Of a stretch of 64,000 bases of DNA, positions 36,601 through 45,065 are shown piece after piece. Location: NCBI RefSeq assembly GCF_032594355.1, contig NZ_CP131061.1, positions 1,674,001 to 1,738,000 on the forward strand. Reading direction: 5' to 3'. The notes under the pieces were generated by a model. The model searched no databases. It worked only from the letters and a program-made list of their open reading frames with translations, and was not told the DNA's origin. Made by a program: the position numbers and the translations under genes. Every line of letters starts with the position of its first letter. Position 1 is the stretch's first letter. Origin of the DNA: Methanolapillus ohkumae. GTDB lineage: Archaea > Halobacteriota > Methanosarcinia > Methanosarcinales > Methanosarcinaceae.

Positions 36601-37320
36601 GACGGAATGTTGAATTTCTCCCGGTCCTATTTACCGGACAAACGCGGCGGGCAGATGGATGCGCCGCTTGTTTTGACAACACGGATTGATCCGAATGAAA
36701 TTGATAAGGAAGCGCACAATATTGATGTATGTGCCCGCTATCCGCGGGAATTTTACGCGGCGGCTGAGAATTACAAAAATCCGGGAGAAATTTCAAAAGC
36801 CATGGATTTAATCAGCAGCCGGTTAAAAACGCCGGAACAATATGAAAATTTCATGTACACGCATGCGACTACGAATATCGCGAGAGGTCCCGCGTATTCC
36901 GCATACAAAACATTGGAAAGTATGACCGATAAAATGGAGGCGCAATTGAATTTAGCGGAAATTATCCGAGCGGTGGACGCGTCTGATGTGGCCGAGCGTG
37001 TTTTAAAATCTCACTTCTTGCCCGACATTACCGGAAACTTGCGGGCATTTTCCAAACAGACATTTCGATGCATCAAATGTGAAGCCAAATTCAGGCGTCC
37101 ACCTTTGACCGGGTCTTGCCCGAAATGCAACGGCGGAAATGTGGTTTTGACCGTTCATGAAGGTGCTGTTCGAAAATACATTGAAGTATCGAAGCATGTT
37201 GCGGAAAAGTATCATGTGTCGACCTATACCAAGGAGCGGATTGAACTTCTTGAAAAAGACATTGAAGATACGTTTGAAAACCACCGGATCAAAAAAACAT
37301 CATTGTCGGACTTTATGTAA
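33649..37320 (+). CDS. polC: DNA polymerase D (PolD), large catalytic subunit DP2
   Basis: Replicative polymerase large subunit of Euryarchaeota, partner of DP1 (polB), which is not in this window. Length 1223 residues. Conserved blocks: [94 protein letters not shown], and the catalytic [17 protein letters not shown]. Two zinc regions: CPRCGRE…CGCG…CPRCT…CPKCG (about 727-780) and CIKC…CPKC (about 1140). No intein interrupts the polymerase motifs. A charged linker (about 300-330) is slightly longer than usual. The start is TTG at 33649 or ATG at 33679; neither has a ribosome site. Confidence 0.96.
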   Translation: [1223 protein letters not shown]

Positions 37321-37366
37321 AACTTACAGAAATGGGAAAAAACCAAGAGAAAAGAGGTTATTGTAA

Positions 37367-38152
37367 ATGGATGTCGCCGACAAAAAATATTTTATGAAAT
37401 ACAATGATGCCACAGGCCGGAAATTGCGTCCGCTTATTCATGATTTTGAAGAGTTTTTTCAGACCGGATCCGACTTGGAGGAATCCGATTTGGAAATATT
37501 AATGTCCCTGGCTTATTATTTATGGAATCTGGATGGAAAAACAGATGTCATTTCGGAGAAAACGGATACAACCATAATGAATGAGCCGACGGTGGATGAA
37601 ATTGAACGTGCGATGCTGGCGTACGGAATTATTTTTGAAAAAACATTATCGGAAAAGAATTTTCATGAATTGGTTTATGATTTGTCCGGCATTTTAAAAG
37701 GTCCGAACAAAAAAACACCGGTGGTGGAATACCGACGGGTTCCGGTCGCGATTTTTGACCGGCGCAGGCGGCGGGTTTATACACCGCCGGGACCGGAATT
37801 TTTAGGCGCGTTAATGAACGCCGTTTTTTCGCAAACGGTTCTTCTTTTAAAACAGGAGCTTTCGGTTTCTGAAATATTTTACCATGCGTCTTTAATTCAC
37901 CTGCGTGTCATTCAAATCCACCCTTTTGTGAAAAATAATGTCAAAGCCGCGGTTTTACTGGAAAAATGGTTTTTAAAAGAAATGCTGGGAAAAAGTTTTG
38001 TGAAGCTGCCGTCGGAGAAATATTATTTTGAAGAGAAGGACCGATACAACATGAATACCCTCACCGGAACTGCGTTTAATAACATTGACGATGCGCGTTG
38101 CCTTCCGTTTTTGCAAATGCTTCCGGAAAGTTTGAAAATTCGGGAAATTTAA
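37367..38152 (+). CDS. Fic-domain protein with degenerate active site
   Basis: A 261-residue protein. The Fic flap and hinge are visible (VEYRRVPVAIF near 120-130, VYTPPGPEFLGALMNAVF near 138-155), then the Fic helix IHLRVIQIHPFVKNNVKAAVLLEKWFL. The canonical motif is HPFx(D/E)GNGRxxR; here it reads HPFVKNNVKA (about 185-194). The His stays but the acidic Mg ligand is Lys, the first Gly is Asn, the second Gly is Val and Arg is Lys. It cannot be a standard AMP-transferase. It may use another nucleotide donor or only bind. AGAGGTTATT lies before the ATG. It begins 46 bp after polC and is likely cotranscribed. Confidence 0.75.
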   Translation: MDVADKKYFMKYNDATGRKLRPLIHDFEEFFQTGSDLEESDLEILMSLAYYLWNLDGKTDVISEKTDTTIMNEPTVDEIERAMLAYGIIFEKTLSEKNFHELVYDLSGILKGPNKKTPVVEYRRVPVAIFDRRRRRVYTPPGPEFLGALMNAVFSQTVLLLKQELSVSEIFYHASLIHLRVIQIHPFVKNNVKAAVLLEKWFLKEMLGKSFVKLPSEKYYFEEKDRYNMNTLTGTAFNNIDDARCLPFLQMLPESLKIREI

Positions 38153-38173
38153 AAAATTAATTTAAAAACATAT

Positions 38174-38234
38174 TCGCAATTTATTGAAATAAAATAAAAA
38201 ATTGGCGCACCCCACGCGACGGCGGCGGCGCTCA
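38174..38234 (-). repeat. 3'-flank element, copy D
   Basis: On the minus strand after PEGA gene 38341-39357: U-rich tract, then GCGCCGCCGCCGTCGCGTGG with GGTGCGCC (GCGCC can pair GGTGCGC), then AATTTTTTATTTTATTTCAATAAATTGCG. It lies between the convergent Fic and PEGA genes. Confidence 0.5.
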
Positions 38235-38265
38235 GAAAACGAAAAAATGGGAACAAGAGAAAAGA

Positions 38266-38300
38266 GAAAAAAAGGGATAAAACCGTCTTTGGTTTTATCC
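38266..38300 (-). terminator. Hairpin terminator of the PEGA gene
   Basis: On the minus strand GGATAAAACC / GGTTTTATCC (10 bp) with loop AAAGAC is followed by CTTTTTTT. It lies about 40 bp after the stop of gene 38341-39357. Confidence 0.8.
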
Positions 38301-38340
38301 GAATCTGTTTTAAAAAACACGACTTGAAATAATGTTTCGC

Positions 38341-39357
38341 TTATTTTGATTTGGACGTCGTGTAGAAATAATAGATTCCGGCACCGGCAATGATGATGAC
38401 AACGACTCCGATGAGAATCCAAATCCAGGTGGATGAGGAGGAGGAAGATGCATCATCAATGCTTGTCAACTCGACATTAAATGTGGAGGAGCCGTTTGGG
38501 GCCGGACGGTTGCTGCTTGTAATCGGAACGGTTTCGGCATTGTAACCGGGTGCTTCAACGATTATTTTACTGATTGTGGTATTGTCGCTGTAAACGTTAA
38601 TGGAAACAGAGCCCGCACTGATGAATCCGGTATAAGCGACTTGGCCGTTTGAATTGACCAAGGACACTTTGGCGCCGTCAACATTACAATTGACGATATA
38701 CGTGCTGATGTTTCCCGGCGGCGGGCTTGAAATCGGCGTCAACGTGGCAATCACCGTGACGACTTGGCCGGTGTCCATCGGATATTGGACAATCGGGACG
38801 GTTTGGTTGTAATAGCCGCTGGCGGAAACCAAAACTTCATAAACAGGAGTGGCCGGGATGTAAATCGGGAACAGGACATATCCGTTGTGGATGGTTCCGG
38901 TGTAAACCACGACGCCATTGATGTTTACCAATTGAACAAAGGCGCCTTCGACATTACAATCCACTTCAATAAAAGCAATGTTTTCCCCGGTGTATTCGTC
39001 ATCATCATCGTCGTCCGTTGGAGATAAACTGACGGAAATGGTGGTGGTTTGGCCGGCGGCCGGAGCGATTACCGGAACAACCGCCGTGTTATAGCCGTCG
39101 GCCGAAATGACAGCTTCGGACATGGGGGACCCGGTTGTGAAAACCGGAATGGCCGCGTAACCATTTTGGATGGTTCCGGTGTATTCAACACTTCCGTTGC
39201 TGTCCAAAAGCTGAACAATGGCGCCGTTTACGTTACAATTCACCATGATTGTTCCTTGGTCGCCCCCCAGCGCACCGGCGCCGGGAAGTACAAGCAAGAA
39301 GAGCAAAACAAAAACAAAAGAAAGTTTTCCAAGAGTTCTAAGATTGCGATTTTTCAC
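38341..39357 (-). CDS. Surface protein with three PEGA-like repeats and C-terminal anchor
   Basis: A 338-residue protein. Signal peptide (residues 10-31, VFVLLFLLVLPGAGA). Three repeats of about 85 residues begin near 32, 129 and 217 (ivnCNVdGAxVqLvxsNGxVxYTGxIxnGyxxxPvy … aSGYnxxxVPI), each with one conserved Cys in CNV. They resemble PEGA/carboxypeptidase-regulatory-like beta domains. A Ser-rich linker and transmembrane helix (about 312-332) end in a short basic tail. Starts at GTG after AGGTTGG. A two-repeat paralogue lies at 40210-40926. Probably a cell-wall-associated structural or adhesive protein. Confidence 0.8.
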   Translation of the reverse strand: MKNRNLRTLGKLSFVFVLLFLLVLPGAGALGGDQGTIMVNCNVNGAIVQLLDSNGSVEYTGTIQNGYAAIPVFTTGSPMSEAVISADGYNTAVVPVIAPAAGQTTTISVSLSPTDDDDDDEYTGENIAFIEVDCNVEGAFVQLVNINGVVVYTGTIHNGYVLFPIYIPATPVYEVLVSASGYYNQTVPIVQYPMDTGQVVTVIATLTPISSPPPGNISTYIVNCNVDGAKVSLVNSNGQVAYTGFISAGSVSINVYSDNTTISKIIVEAPGYNAETVPITSSNRPAPNGSSTFNVELTSIDDASSSSSSTWIWILIGVVVIIIAGAGIYYFYTTSKSK

Positions 39358-39672
39358 AATTTTTCCAACCTGTGATTGTTTTCAATTAATAAAATTAAAT
39401 CATAAATTATACAAAATATTATATTGAATATTATATTGAATATTATATTAATATTTGAATTTTAATATTATTTTAATAAAATATTTTTTTTCAAGATTCG
39501 TAAAAAGCATGAAAAATTTGAATATTTTTATTAAAATATATTTATTAAATACAATATATGTTATTTATATATTTTTAGGAGATTATTATTTTTCAATATC
39601 AAAAAAGCCTATAAAAACAAAAATCATTATGTATCCCAATCTTTTGGGTTACAAACATGCTTCTTAATTATT

Positions 39673-39797
39673 CAACCTGTTTTTTCAAATCAATCCAGAT
39701 ACTCTCAAAATTCCAACCTGTTTTTTCAAATCAATCCGGATACTCTCAAAATTCCAACCTGTTTTTTCAAATCAATCCGGATACTCTCAAAATTCCA
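39673..39797. repeat. 41-bp tandem repeat, three copies
   Basis: Units beginning CAACCTGTTTTTTCAAATCA at 39673, 39714 and 39755, almost identical. They lie between the two PEGA genes. The rest of the spacer toward 39358 is AT-rich promoter sequence. Confidence 0.9.
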
Positions 39798-39812
39798 ATC
39801 GGATAAAACGTC

Positions 39813-39849
39813 CGATTCAATCAGATGCGGGACGCATCTGACTGAATCG
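39813..39849. repeat. Long GC-containing hairpin
   Basis: Arms CGATTCAATCAGATGCG (39813-39829) and CGCATCTGACTGAATCG (39833-39849), 17 bp with one A.C mismatch, loop GGA. It lies between two minisatellites. It is not near a gene end, so a terminator role is doubtful. Confidence 0.7.
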
Positions 39850-39912
39850 AGGATTGTTATTTTGAATCGAATGTGGACCAAAAAATACAACAGCAACCCA
39901 CAAAATTAGAAA

Positions 39913-40131
39913 CAGACGCAGCAATTTTTAAAACAATCAGCAATTGCAGCAATTCTTAAAACCATCAACGGTTGCAGCAATTCTTAAAACCATCAACGGT
40001 TGCAGCAATTCTTAAAACCATCACCGGTTGCAGCAATTCTTAAAACCATCAACGGTTGCAGTAATTCTTAAAACTATCAACGGTTGCAGCAATACTTAAA
40101 AAAGTTAACAAACGCAGCAATACTTAAAACT
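39913..40131. repeat. 28-bp tandem minisatellite
   Basis: About eight degenerate units of GGTTGCAGCAATTCTTAAAA plus CCATCAAC, with the outer units most diverged. Units are contiguous, with no spacers, so it is a minisatellite and not a CRISPR array. Confidence 0.9.
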
Positions 40132-40152
40132 GTAAAACAGAAAAATAGAAAA

Positions 40153-40187
40153 CAAAAAAAAGATGAAACCATTTTTGGGTTTCATCC
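40153..40187 (-). terminator. Hairpin terminator of the second PEGA gene
   Basis: On the minus strand GATGAAACC / GGTTTCATC (9 bp) is followed by a run of eight T. It begins about 24 bp after the stop of gene 40210-40926. Confidence 0.85.
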
Positions 40188-40209
40188 TTGATTATTTAGT
40201 TTAGTTTGT

Positions 40210-40926
40210 TTAGTTCGGACCGTTCATTTTCTCTTTCTTGTCCTTGTAGTAAAGGTAAGCAAGAGCAATCACCAAGAGAATGATTAAAATAATCAAAATC
40301 AGCGGAATCCACGGGAAAGAAGCCTTACCCATTTCAATCTTAATGGTGGAAGTTTGGTTTGCCAACGGGCGGCAGTTTTCCGTGATTGTGACAACGGTGG
40401 TTGTATATCCTTTGGCTTCAGCTTTCACTTTGTCAATCGGGGTTCCGGTCAGGTAAACCGGGAAGGATACTTCGCCGTTTTTAATGGTGCCATTGTAAGC
40501 CACTTTTCCATTGATGTCAATTAAGGAAATGGCTGCGCCTTCGACATTGCATTGGATGATGTAAGTTCCGATGCTGCCGCCGACCGTTTTAAAGTTAGCC
40601 GTCACGACGAGCGGTTCGGTTGTTGTCGGATAAGTTGTCATCGGAATGGTAATCGGGTTGTAACCGTCCGCACTGACGACGATTTTGTCGACCGGTGTGG
40701 CGGTCAAATAAATCAAGATATCAACGGTTCCATTTTGAATGGTGCCGTTGTAAGCAATGTTTCCATTGATGTCAATGAGTTGAACGGTTGCGCCGTTCAC
40801 GTCGGAATTCACACGAACGATTCCTTGGCTTCCGCCAATCGGGTCGGCCGCAACGGCAACACCCAACATGGCAAACAAAACCAAGAAAACCGCAAGTGCG
40901 GAAAATAATTTTTGAATTTTTTGCAT
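40210..40926 (-). CDS. Surface protein with two PEGA-like repeats and C-terminal anchor
   Basis: A 238-residue paralogue of 38341-39357. The start at 40926 is preferred because GAGGG precedes this ATG and a signal peptide (AVFLVLFAMLGVAVAA) follows at once; the frame is open 26 codons upstream. Two repeats (about 35-120 and 121-200) have the YNGTIQNG and YNGTIKNG signatures, with Cys retained only in the second (IIQCNVEGA). A transmembrane helix (about 209-228) and basic tail end it. It could associate with the three-repeat protein. Both genes have strong hairpin terminators and long repeat-bearing upstream regions, suggesting independent, possibly high expression. Confidence 0.8.
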   Translation of the reverse strand: MQKIQKLFSALAVFLVLFAMLGVAVAADPIGGSQGIVRVNSDVNGATVQLIDINGNIAYNGTIQNGTVDILIYLTATPVDKIVVSADGYNPITIPMTTYPTTTEPLVVTANFKTVGGSIGTYIIQCNVEGAAISLIDINGKVAYNGTIKNGEVSFPVYLTGTPIDKVKAEAKGYTTTVVTITENCRPLANQTSTIKIEMGKASFPWIPLILIILIILLVIALAYLYYKDKKEKMNGPN

Positions 40927-41140
40927 ATTTTTGCCCTCAGTTTGAATTATTTTTTGAATTAATAAGGAAAGAGTGATATTGAGTTGTTCTGAAAAATCAG
41001 ACATGAATACTCTACTCTATCCCAATTATAGATTGATAATATAAAAACATATGAGTCCTCAATATAAATAAGACAGGTATTATAATAATAATACAAAAAA
41101 TATACAATAAATTGAATAATAAAAGGATTTCATTCTGCAT

Positions 41141-41200
41141 TCATTCTGCATTTATTCTATTTATTCTATTTATTCTATTTATTCTATTTCTGCATTCTTT
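41141..41200. repeat. Short repeat TTTATTCTA
   Basis: Five copies of TTTATTCTA and flanking CATTCTGCA units between the PEGA gene and the stop of mmp10. On the minus strand it is A-rich. No gene in 40927-41218. Confidence 0.8.
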
Positions 41201-41218
41201 TGGATGATTCGTTCAAAA

Positions 41219-42466
41219 TTAATTTTTAGATGGCAGACCGAGAGAATTAATTTGTCCGATCAGTTCTGAAAATGCCAAAATTTCAAAATCAAGAACGTCT
41301 TCCCGTGTCATTCCGGGCGACATTTCTCCATCCACCGATAGTGTATCCGGACCCCGCCGGACAATCCGGGAAACACCATCGGATTCCATCCACTCCTTCA
41401 GCTCACGGTCATGAACAAACGCGCGGCCCGGGATGAAAACGGTTTCTTTTATTTTTCTCATATCGGCCGGACTTAATTTTTTAAAATCTTCCATTGTAAT
41501 CAGGCAGCCGATATCTTTGTCCACCGCAACGACATTGACCAACCCGCCGAGTTTTTCAAAAATATCGGCGAGAAGCGGAGCGGCCGCGTTTCCGGTGATA
41601 ATTGTTGCCTCTTTGGTGATTTTCGGCAACTTTGAGAGGGAGGCCGGATCATTTCGAATCGTGAAAGGAGAATCTAATTTGGAATCCAGAAGCGGCGTTC
41701 CTGAAATTCGGAGATTTGGATGGTTTTGGGCCGCCTCCCGGACAATTTGTGAAAATTCCTCAATCGAATGGGAAACCACCCCGGGGATGACCGGTTCATT
41801 TCGAAGAATGAGACCATTCTCGTATTTGTTTGCAAAACGCATTAAAAGCGCACCCTTGGCACCGGTTTTTTCCAGCCAGGAAAGTGTTTTTTTAAGAACA
41901 GCGCCGTCATTGACGCCCGGAACCAAAACAATCGCCGCGTAAACATCGCAGCCGGCACACAATTCCTCAAAAACCAAAAGAGACATTTCCGGCTCAGGGT
42001 CGCCCATGTATTCCCGCCGCAACATCGGGTCGGATGAAAAAAGCGTAAAATTGACTTCCGAAACACCCGATTGAAGCAAAACCGGCGCTTCTTTTCCGAG
42101 GAATCCTTTTCCACTCGTATAACCGATTTTCACCGGAAGTTCAAATTCGGACAAAAAAGACAAAAGTGCGTAAAAATCCGGATAACAACTGACATCGCCA
42201 CCCCCCGTAATCATAAATCCGTGAATATCTTCCGAATTCATCCGCGTCAGTTTCTGAGCCGTCTCGTCCAAAACTTGGCGAAGCGGCTTAAACCCTGAAT
42301 AGGATTCCCGAACGCTTCGGGTACAATAATCACATCCTTTTTTAAACGGCAGACAGTATTTGCATCCGAGTGGCTCGGTATCTTTTACTTTTTTAAAATA
42401 ACAATACCGACAAAATCCCCGGCAATCCGTTCCGGGGTTTCCACCGACATCCACTAAAATATCCAT
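41219..42466 (-). CDS. mmp10: Methanogenesis marker 10, radical SAM McrA arginine methyltransferase
   Basis: Cobalamin-dependent radical SAM enzyme. In Methanosarcina acetivorans Mmp10 installs the 5-C-methyl group on an arginine in the McrA active site. The start at 42466 (415 residues) is chosen because MDILVDVGGNPG is the conserved N-terminus and the 38-codon extension upstream has no conserved features. The cluster motif is CRGFCRYC (CX3CX2C), followed by a Cys-rich stretch (GCKYC, GCDYC), SYSGFKPL and TGGGDVSCYPDF. The C-terminal part (about 300-415) is the accessory domain. It lies immediately upstream of, and divergent from, the mcr operon, which fits its substrate. Confidence 0.93.
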   Translation of the reverse strand: MDILVDVGGNPGTDCRGFCRYCYFKKVKDTEPLGCKYCLPFKKGCDYCTRSVRESYSGFKPLRQVLDETAQKLTRMNSEDIHGFMITGGGDVSCYPDFYALLSFLSEFELPVKIGYTSGKGFLGKEAPVLLQSGVSEVNFTLFSSDPMLRREYMGDPEPEMSLLVFEELCAGCDVYAAIVLVPGVNDGAVLKKTLSWLEKTGAKGALLMRFANKYENGLILRNEPVIPGVVSHSIEEFSQIVREAAQNHPNLRISGTPLLDSKLDSPFTIRNDPASLSKLPKITKEATIITGNAAAPLLADIFEKLGGLVNVVAVDKDIGCLITMEDFKKLSPADMRKIKETVFIPGRAFVHDRELKEWMESDGVSRIVRRGPDTLSVDGEMSPGMTREDVLDFEILAFSELIGQINSLGLPSKN

Positions 42467-42927
42467 AAACCCAAAAGAAAAGCCATCTATTAAAAAAGTT
42501 CGCTTACAGATTTTTAACGCCGTTATAGAAGAGAGAACAAAACAAAAATTAAAGCACTCAGACAAAAAAACGCAGCCCAATAAATCAATAGGGGCAGATT
42601 TGAAAAATAATGATAATTCGTGTTAAATGATAGGCGTAAAAAAGAAGAAGAAAAGAGATTTTGAAAAATCCGGAAAAATAAATCCGAGAATGGACATGAT
42701 TTTTGGACATAATTTTAAATTTTTTCACAGATTATTTTTGAAGGATACATGAACATTAATTAAATATGTTTTGATTCGATTTTTGAAAAATTTTCTTTCA
42801 AAAAAGATCTTTTTGGAAAAACGAAGACTTTGGGGGATTGTTAACACTTTTTTGTTTTGAAATAATACCCTGTGCTAAAAATAGAATGTGTCGTATTCCC
42901 TGATTGTTTTTTAAAATGATTTTTGGT

Positions 42928-43035
42928 TAACAAATCTCAAAAGCTTTAAGTATAGAACTTACGATTTGTTAGGTAATTGGAATGATAAAAGTCAATCTCT
43001 CAGAAGCCTTCGCTTTTGAATTTGATTTATATATT
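42928..43035 (+). promoter_or_regulatory. mcr operon control region: inverted repeat and two TATA-like boxes
   Basis: Arms TAACAAATC (42928-42936) and GATTTGTTA (42963-42971) form a perfect 9-bp inverted repeat flanking a TATA-like TTTAAGTATA (about 42945-42954). A second box TTTATATATTG lies at 43025-43035, placing a start site near 43058, about 25 nt before the mcrB GTG. Two start sites and a palindrome around the distal one suggest regulated transcription. The rest of the spacer 42467-42927 is AT-rich with no gene seen and includes the mmp10 promoter side. Confidence 0.55.
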
Positions 43036-43083
43036 GTTTATCATAGCCAATTTCCATTTTAAATATTTAAGGAGGATATATCC

Positions 43084-44388
43084 GTGTCTGACACAGTAGA
43101 TATCTACAGCGATAGAGGAAAACTCTTAGAGAGCAACGTGAATATCAGAGACCTTGCTCCAACAAAAAACAAGGCAGTCCAGAAAATTATCATGGACACT
43201 AAACGTTCAGTTGCAGTCAACATTGCCGGAATTGAAAAATCACTTTCAACCGGAAAGATGGGCGGTGCTGCAAAGCAAATTCTCGGACGCAAACTTGAGT
43301 ACAAATTAGTTGCAGACTCAGGCGCGCTCACCGACGCGATCAAAAAACTCGTCCAAGTGGACGAAGGTGACGACACTGTTGTCAAACCCCTTGCAGGCGG
43401 AAAACAACTTTTGATTCAAATCCCGACCTCAAGATTAACTGCCGGCGCAGAATCCACCGCCTCCATGACGGTTTCCGCCGCAGCGGTGACACAAGCTATT
43501 CTTGACATGTACAACACCGACATGTACGACTCCATGATGGTGAAAGCCGCCATTTGGGGAAGCTACCCGCAAACCGTCGGTATGGCCGGAAGCCCGATTA
43601 AGAGCATTCTCGACATCCCGCAAAACAACGAAGGTCTCGGATACTCCCTCAGAAACATCACATCCAACCACGTTGCCGCTATTACCAAAAGAAACGCGAT
43701 GAACGCAGCCGCGCTCTCCTCCATTTATGAGCAAGCCGGTATCTTTGAAATGGGCGGTGCCATCGGCGAATTCGAGAGACACCAACTTCTCGGTCTTGCC
43801 TACCAAGGCTTAAACGCCAACAACCTCGTCTACGACATCGTTAAAGAAAACGGTAAAACCGGAACTATCGGAACCGTTATCGAATCCATCGTTGAACGTG
43901 CGATCGAACAAAAAATCATTTCCGTGGACAAAACAGGTCCATCCGGATACAAATTCTACAAAGCAAACGATGTTGCCATGTGGAACGCTTGCGCAGCTGT
44001 CGGAACCCTTGCCGCAACCATGGTGAACTGTGGTGCTTCCCGTGCCGCACAAGACGTTGCCGCAACAATGCTTTACTTCAACGACGTCCTTGAAAAAGAA
44101 ACAGGCCTTCCGGGCTGTGACTACGGAAAAGTTCAGGGAGCTTCCGTCGGATTCTCCTTCTTCAGCCACTCCATTTACGGTGGCGGTGGACCGGGTATCT
44201 TTAACGGTAACCACGTCGTTACAAGACACTCCAGAGGATTTGCCATCCCTTGTGTTGCCGCAGCCGTTTCACTCGACGCAGGAACACAGATGTTCACAAT
44301 TGAATCCACATCCGCCATCATCGGTGACGTGTTCGGAACAATTGATGAGTTCAGAGAGCCAATCAAAGCCGTCGCAGGAGCCGTCTAA
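43084..44388 (+). CDS. mcrB: Methyl-coenzyme M reductase, beta subunit
   Basis: Beta subunit of the (alpha-beta-gamma)2 enzyme that reduces methyl-CoM with CoB to methane and heterodisulfide. The 434-residue protein shows family blocks near the N-terminus (SDTVDIYSDRGKLLESNV, KNKAVQKIIMDTKRSVAVNIAGIE) and the active-site GGGGPGIFNGNHVVTRHSRGFAIPC. It starts at GTG, preceded by AAGGAGGAT, and is the first gene of the operon. Codons are biased toward C-ending forms relative to neighbours, as expected for a highly expressed gene. Confidence 0.98.
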   Translation: MSDTVDIYSDRGKLLESNVNIRDLAPTKNKAVQKIIMDTKRSVAVNIAGIEKSLSTGKMGGAAKQILGRKLEYKLVADSGALTDAIKKLVQVDEGDDTVVKPLAGGKQLLIQIPTSRLTAGAESTASMTVSAAAVTQAILDMYNTDMYDSMMVKAAIWGSYPQTVGMAGSPIKSILDIPQNNEGLGYSLRNITSNHVAAITKRNAMNAAALSSIYEQAGIFEMGGAIGEFERHQLLGLAYQGLNANNLVYDIVKENGKTGTIGTVIESIVERAIEQKIISVDKTGPSGYKFYKANDVAMWNACAAVGTLAATMVNCGASRAAQDVAATMLYFNDVLEKETGLPGCDYGKVQGASVGFSFFSHSIYGGGGPGIFNGNHVVTRHSRGFAIPCVAAAVSLDAGTQMFTIESTSAIIGDVFGTIDEFREPIKAVAGAV

Positions 44389-44408
44389 AATAACCAAGAC
44401 AAGGTCTG

Positions 44409-44999
44409 ATGTTTATGACAAATCCCACAGAATCAGGTATGAATTGCCCGGAACAACCGGAACTTGGGGACACCGTTCAAATTGAAATTGTCCCGCAGCG
44501 AATTTTGAGTCCTGAAACCTCGGAAAAACTTCTCGGAAAGATTTACGATTGCGAAGGGATTGTCAGAGTAATGGTTCAAGGATCACGGCTGCCGGATGCG
44601 GTCGGATACGGACCCGGAAAAGGCAAAAAAGTCAGCCACCCGCTCAAAAAGTCAATTGAAGTGGAAGGCCAAGAAATCAACATGCGTGTCAGTCTCGGAC
44701 GCTTGCGCGTCGAAGTGATGGGCGAAGAATATGTGGAAGAAATCCGGCAGGCTTGTCAAGAGTCATTCGGTTTCCCGTTTGAGTTCTATGTTGGAACATT
44801 CTTCAAAAAGCACGCCACCGTTGTGGACTATGCCAAAATGGGGCCCTGTGCCGATGAAACGCTTCTTGGTATGACGGATCCGAAAGCAAAGCTGGACCAA
44901 ATCGTCTACATCAAAAAAGAGAACGGCTCCGAAGAAAACAAAACTCAAACGCAACCCGACGAAGAATGTAAAAGCACTTGCGGATGCGACCGGGATTAA
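44409..44999 (+). CDS. mcrD: Methyl-coenzyme M reductase operon protein D
   Basis: A 196-residue chaperone-like protein thought to bind apo-MCR during assembly and F430 loading. Motifs: VQIEIVPQRILSPETSEKLL, VQGSRLPDAVGYGPGKGKKVSHP, and LGRLRVEVMGEEYVEEIRQACQESFGF. A Cys pair near the C-terminus (CKSTCGCDRD) is notable; the end is acidic. It begins 20 bp after mcrB at ATG 44409 (44415 is also possible). Second gene of the operon. Confidence 0.95.
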   Translation: MFMTNPTESGMNCPEQPELGDTVQIEIVPQRILSPETSEKLLGKIYDCEGIVRVMVQGSRLPDAVGYGPGKGKKVSHPLKKSIEVEGQEINMRVSLGRLRVEVMGEEYVEEIRQACQESFGFPFEFYVGTFFKKHATVVDYAKMGPCADETLLGMTDPKAKLDQIVYIKKENGSEENKTQTQPDEECKSTCGCDRD

Positions 45000-45065
45000 A
45001 CAAAATCGATAAAGGATTGCAAAAGATATCTCAAAGACGTCTTTTTCAAAAAAAATTAAAAACAC

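Noticed and set aside
33649..37320. Intein in the PolD large subunit
   Set aside because: The catalytic DGDED region and zinc motifs are continuous, and the length (1223) leaves no room for an intein.
39455..39667. 70-codon plus-strand frame between PEGA genes
   Set aside because: Extremely AT-rich, Ile/Tyr/Asn/Lys only, no ribosome site, in a promoter region.
39913..40131. Possible CRISPR array (28-bp repeats)
   Set aside because: The units follow one another without spacers and decay toward both ends. No cas gene is present. It is a minisatellite.
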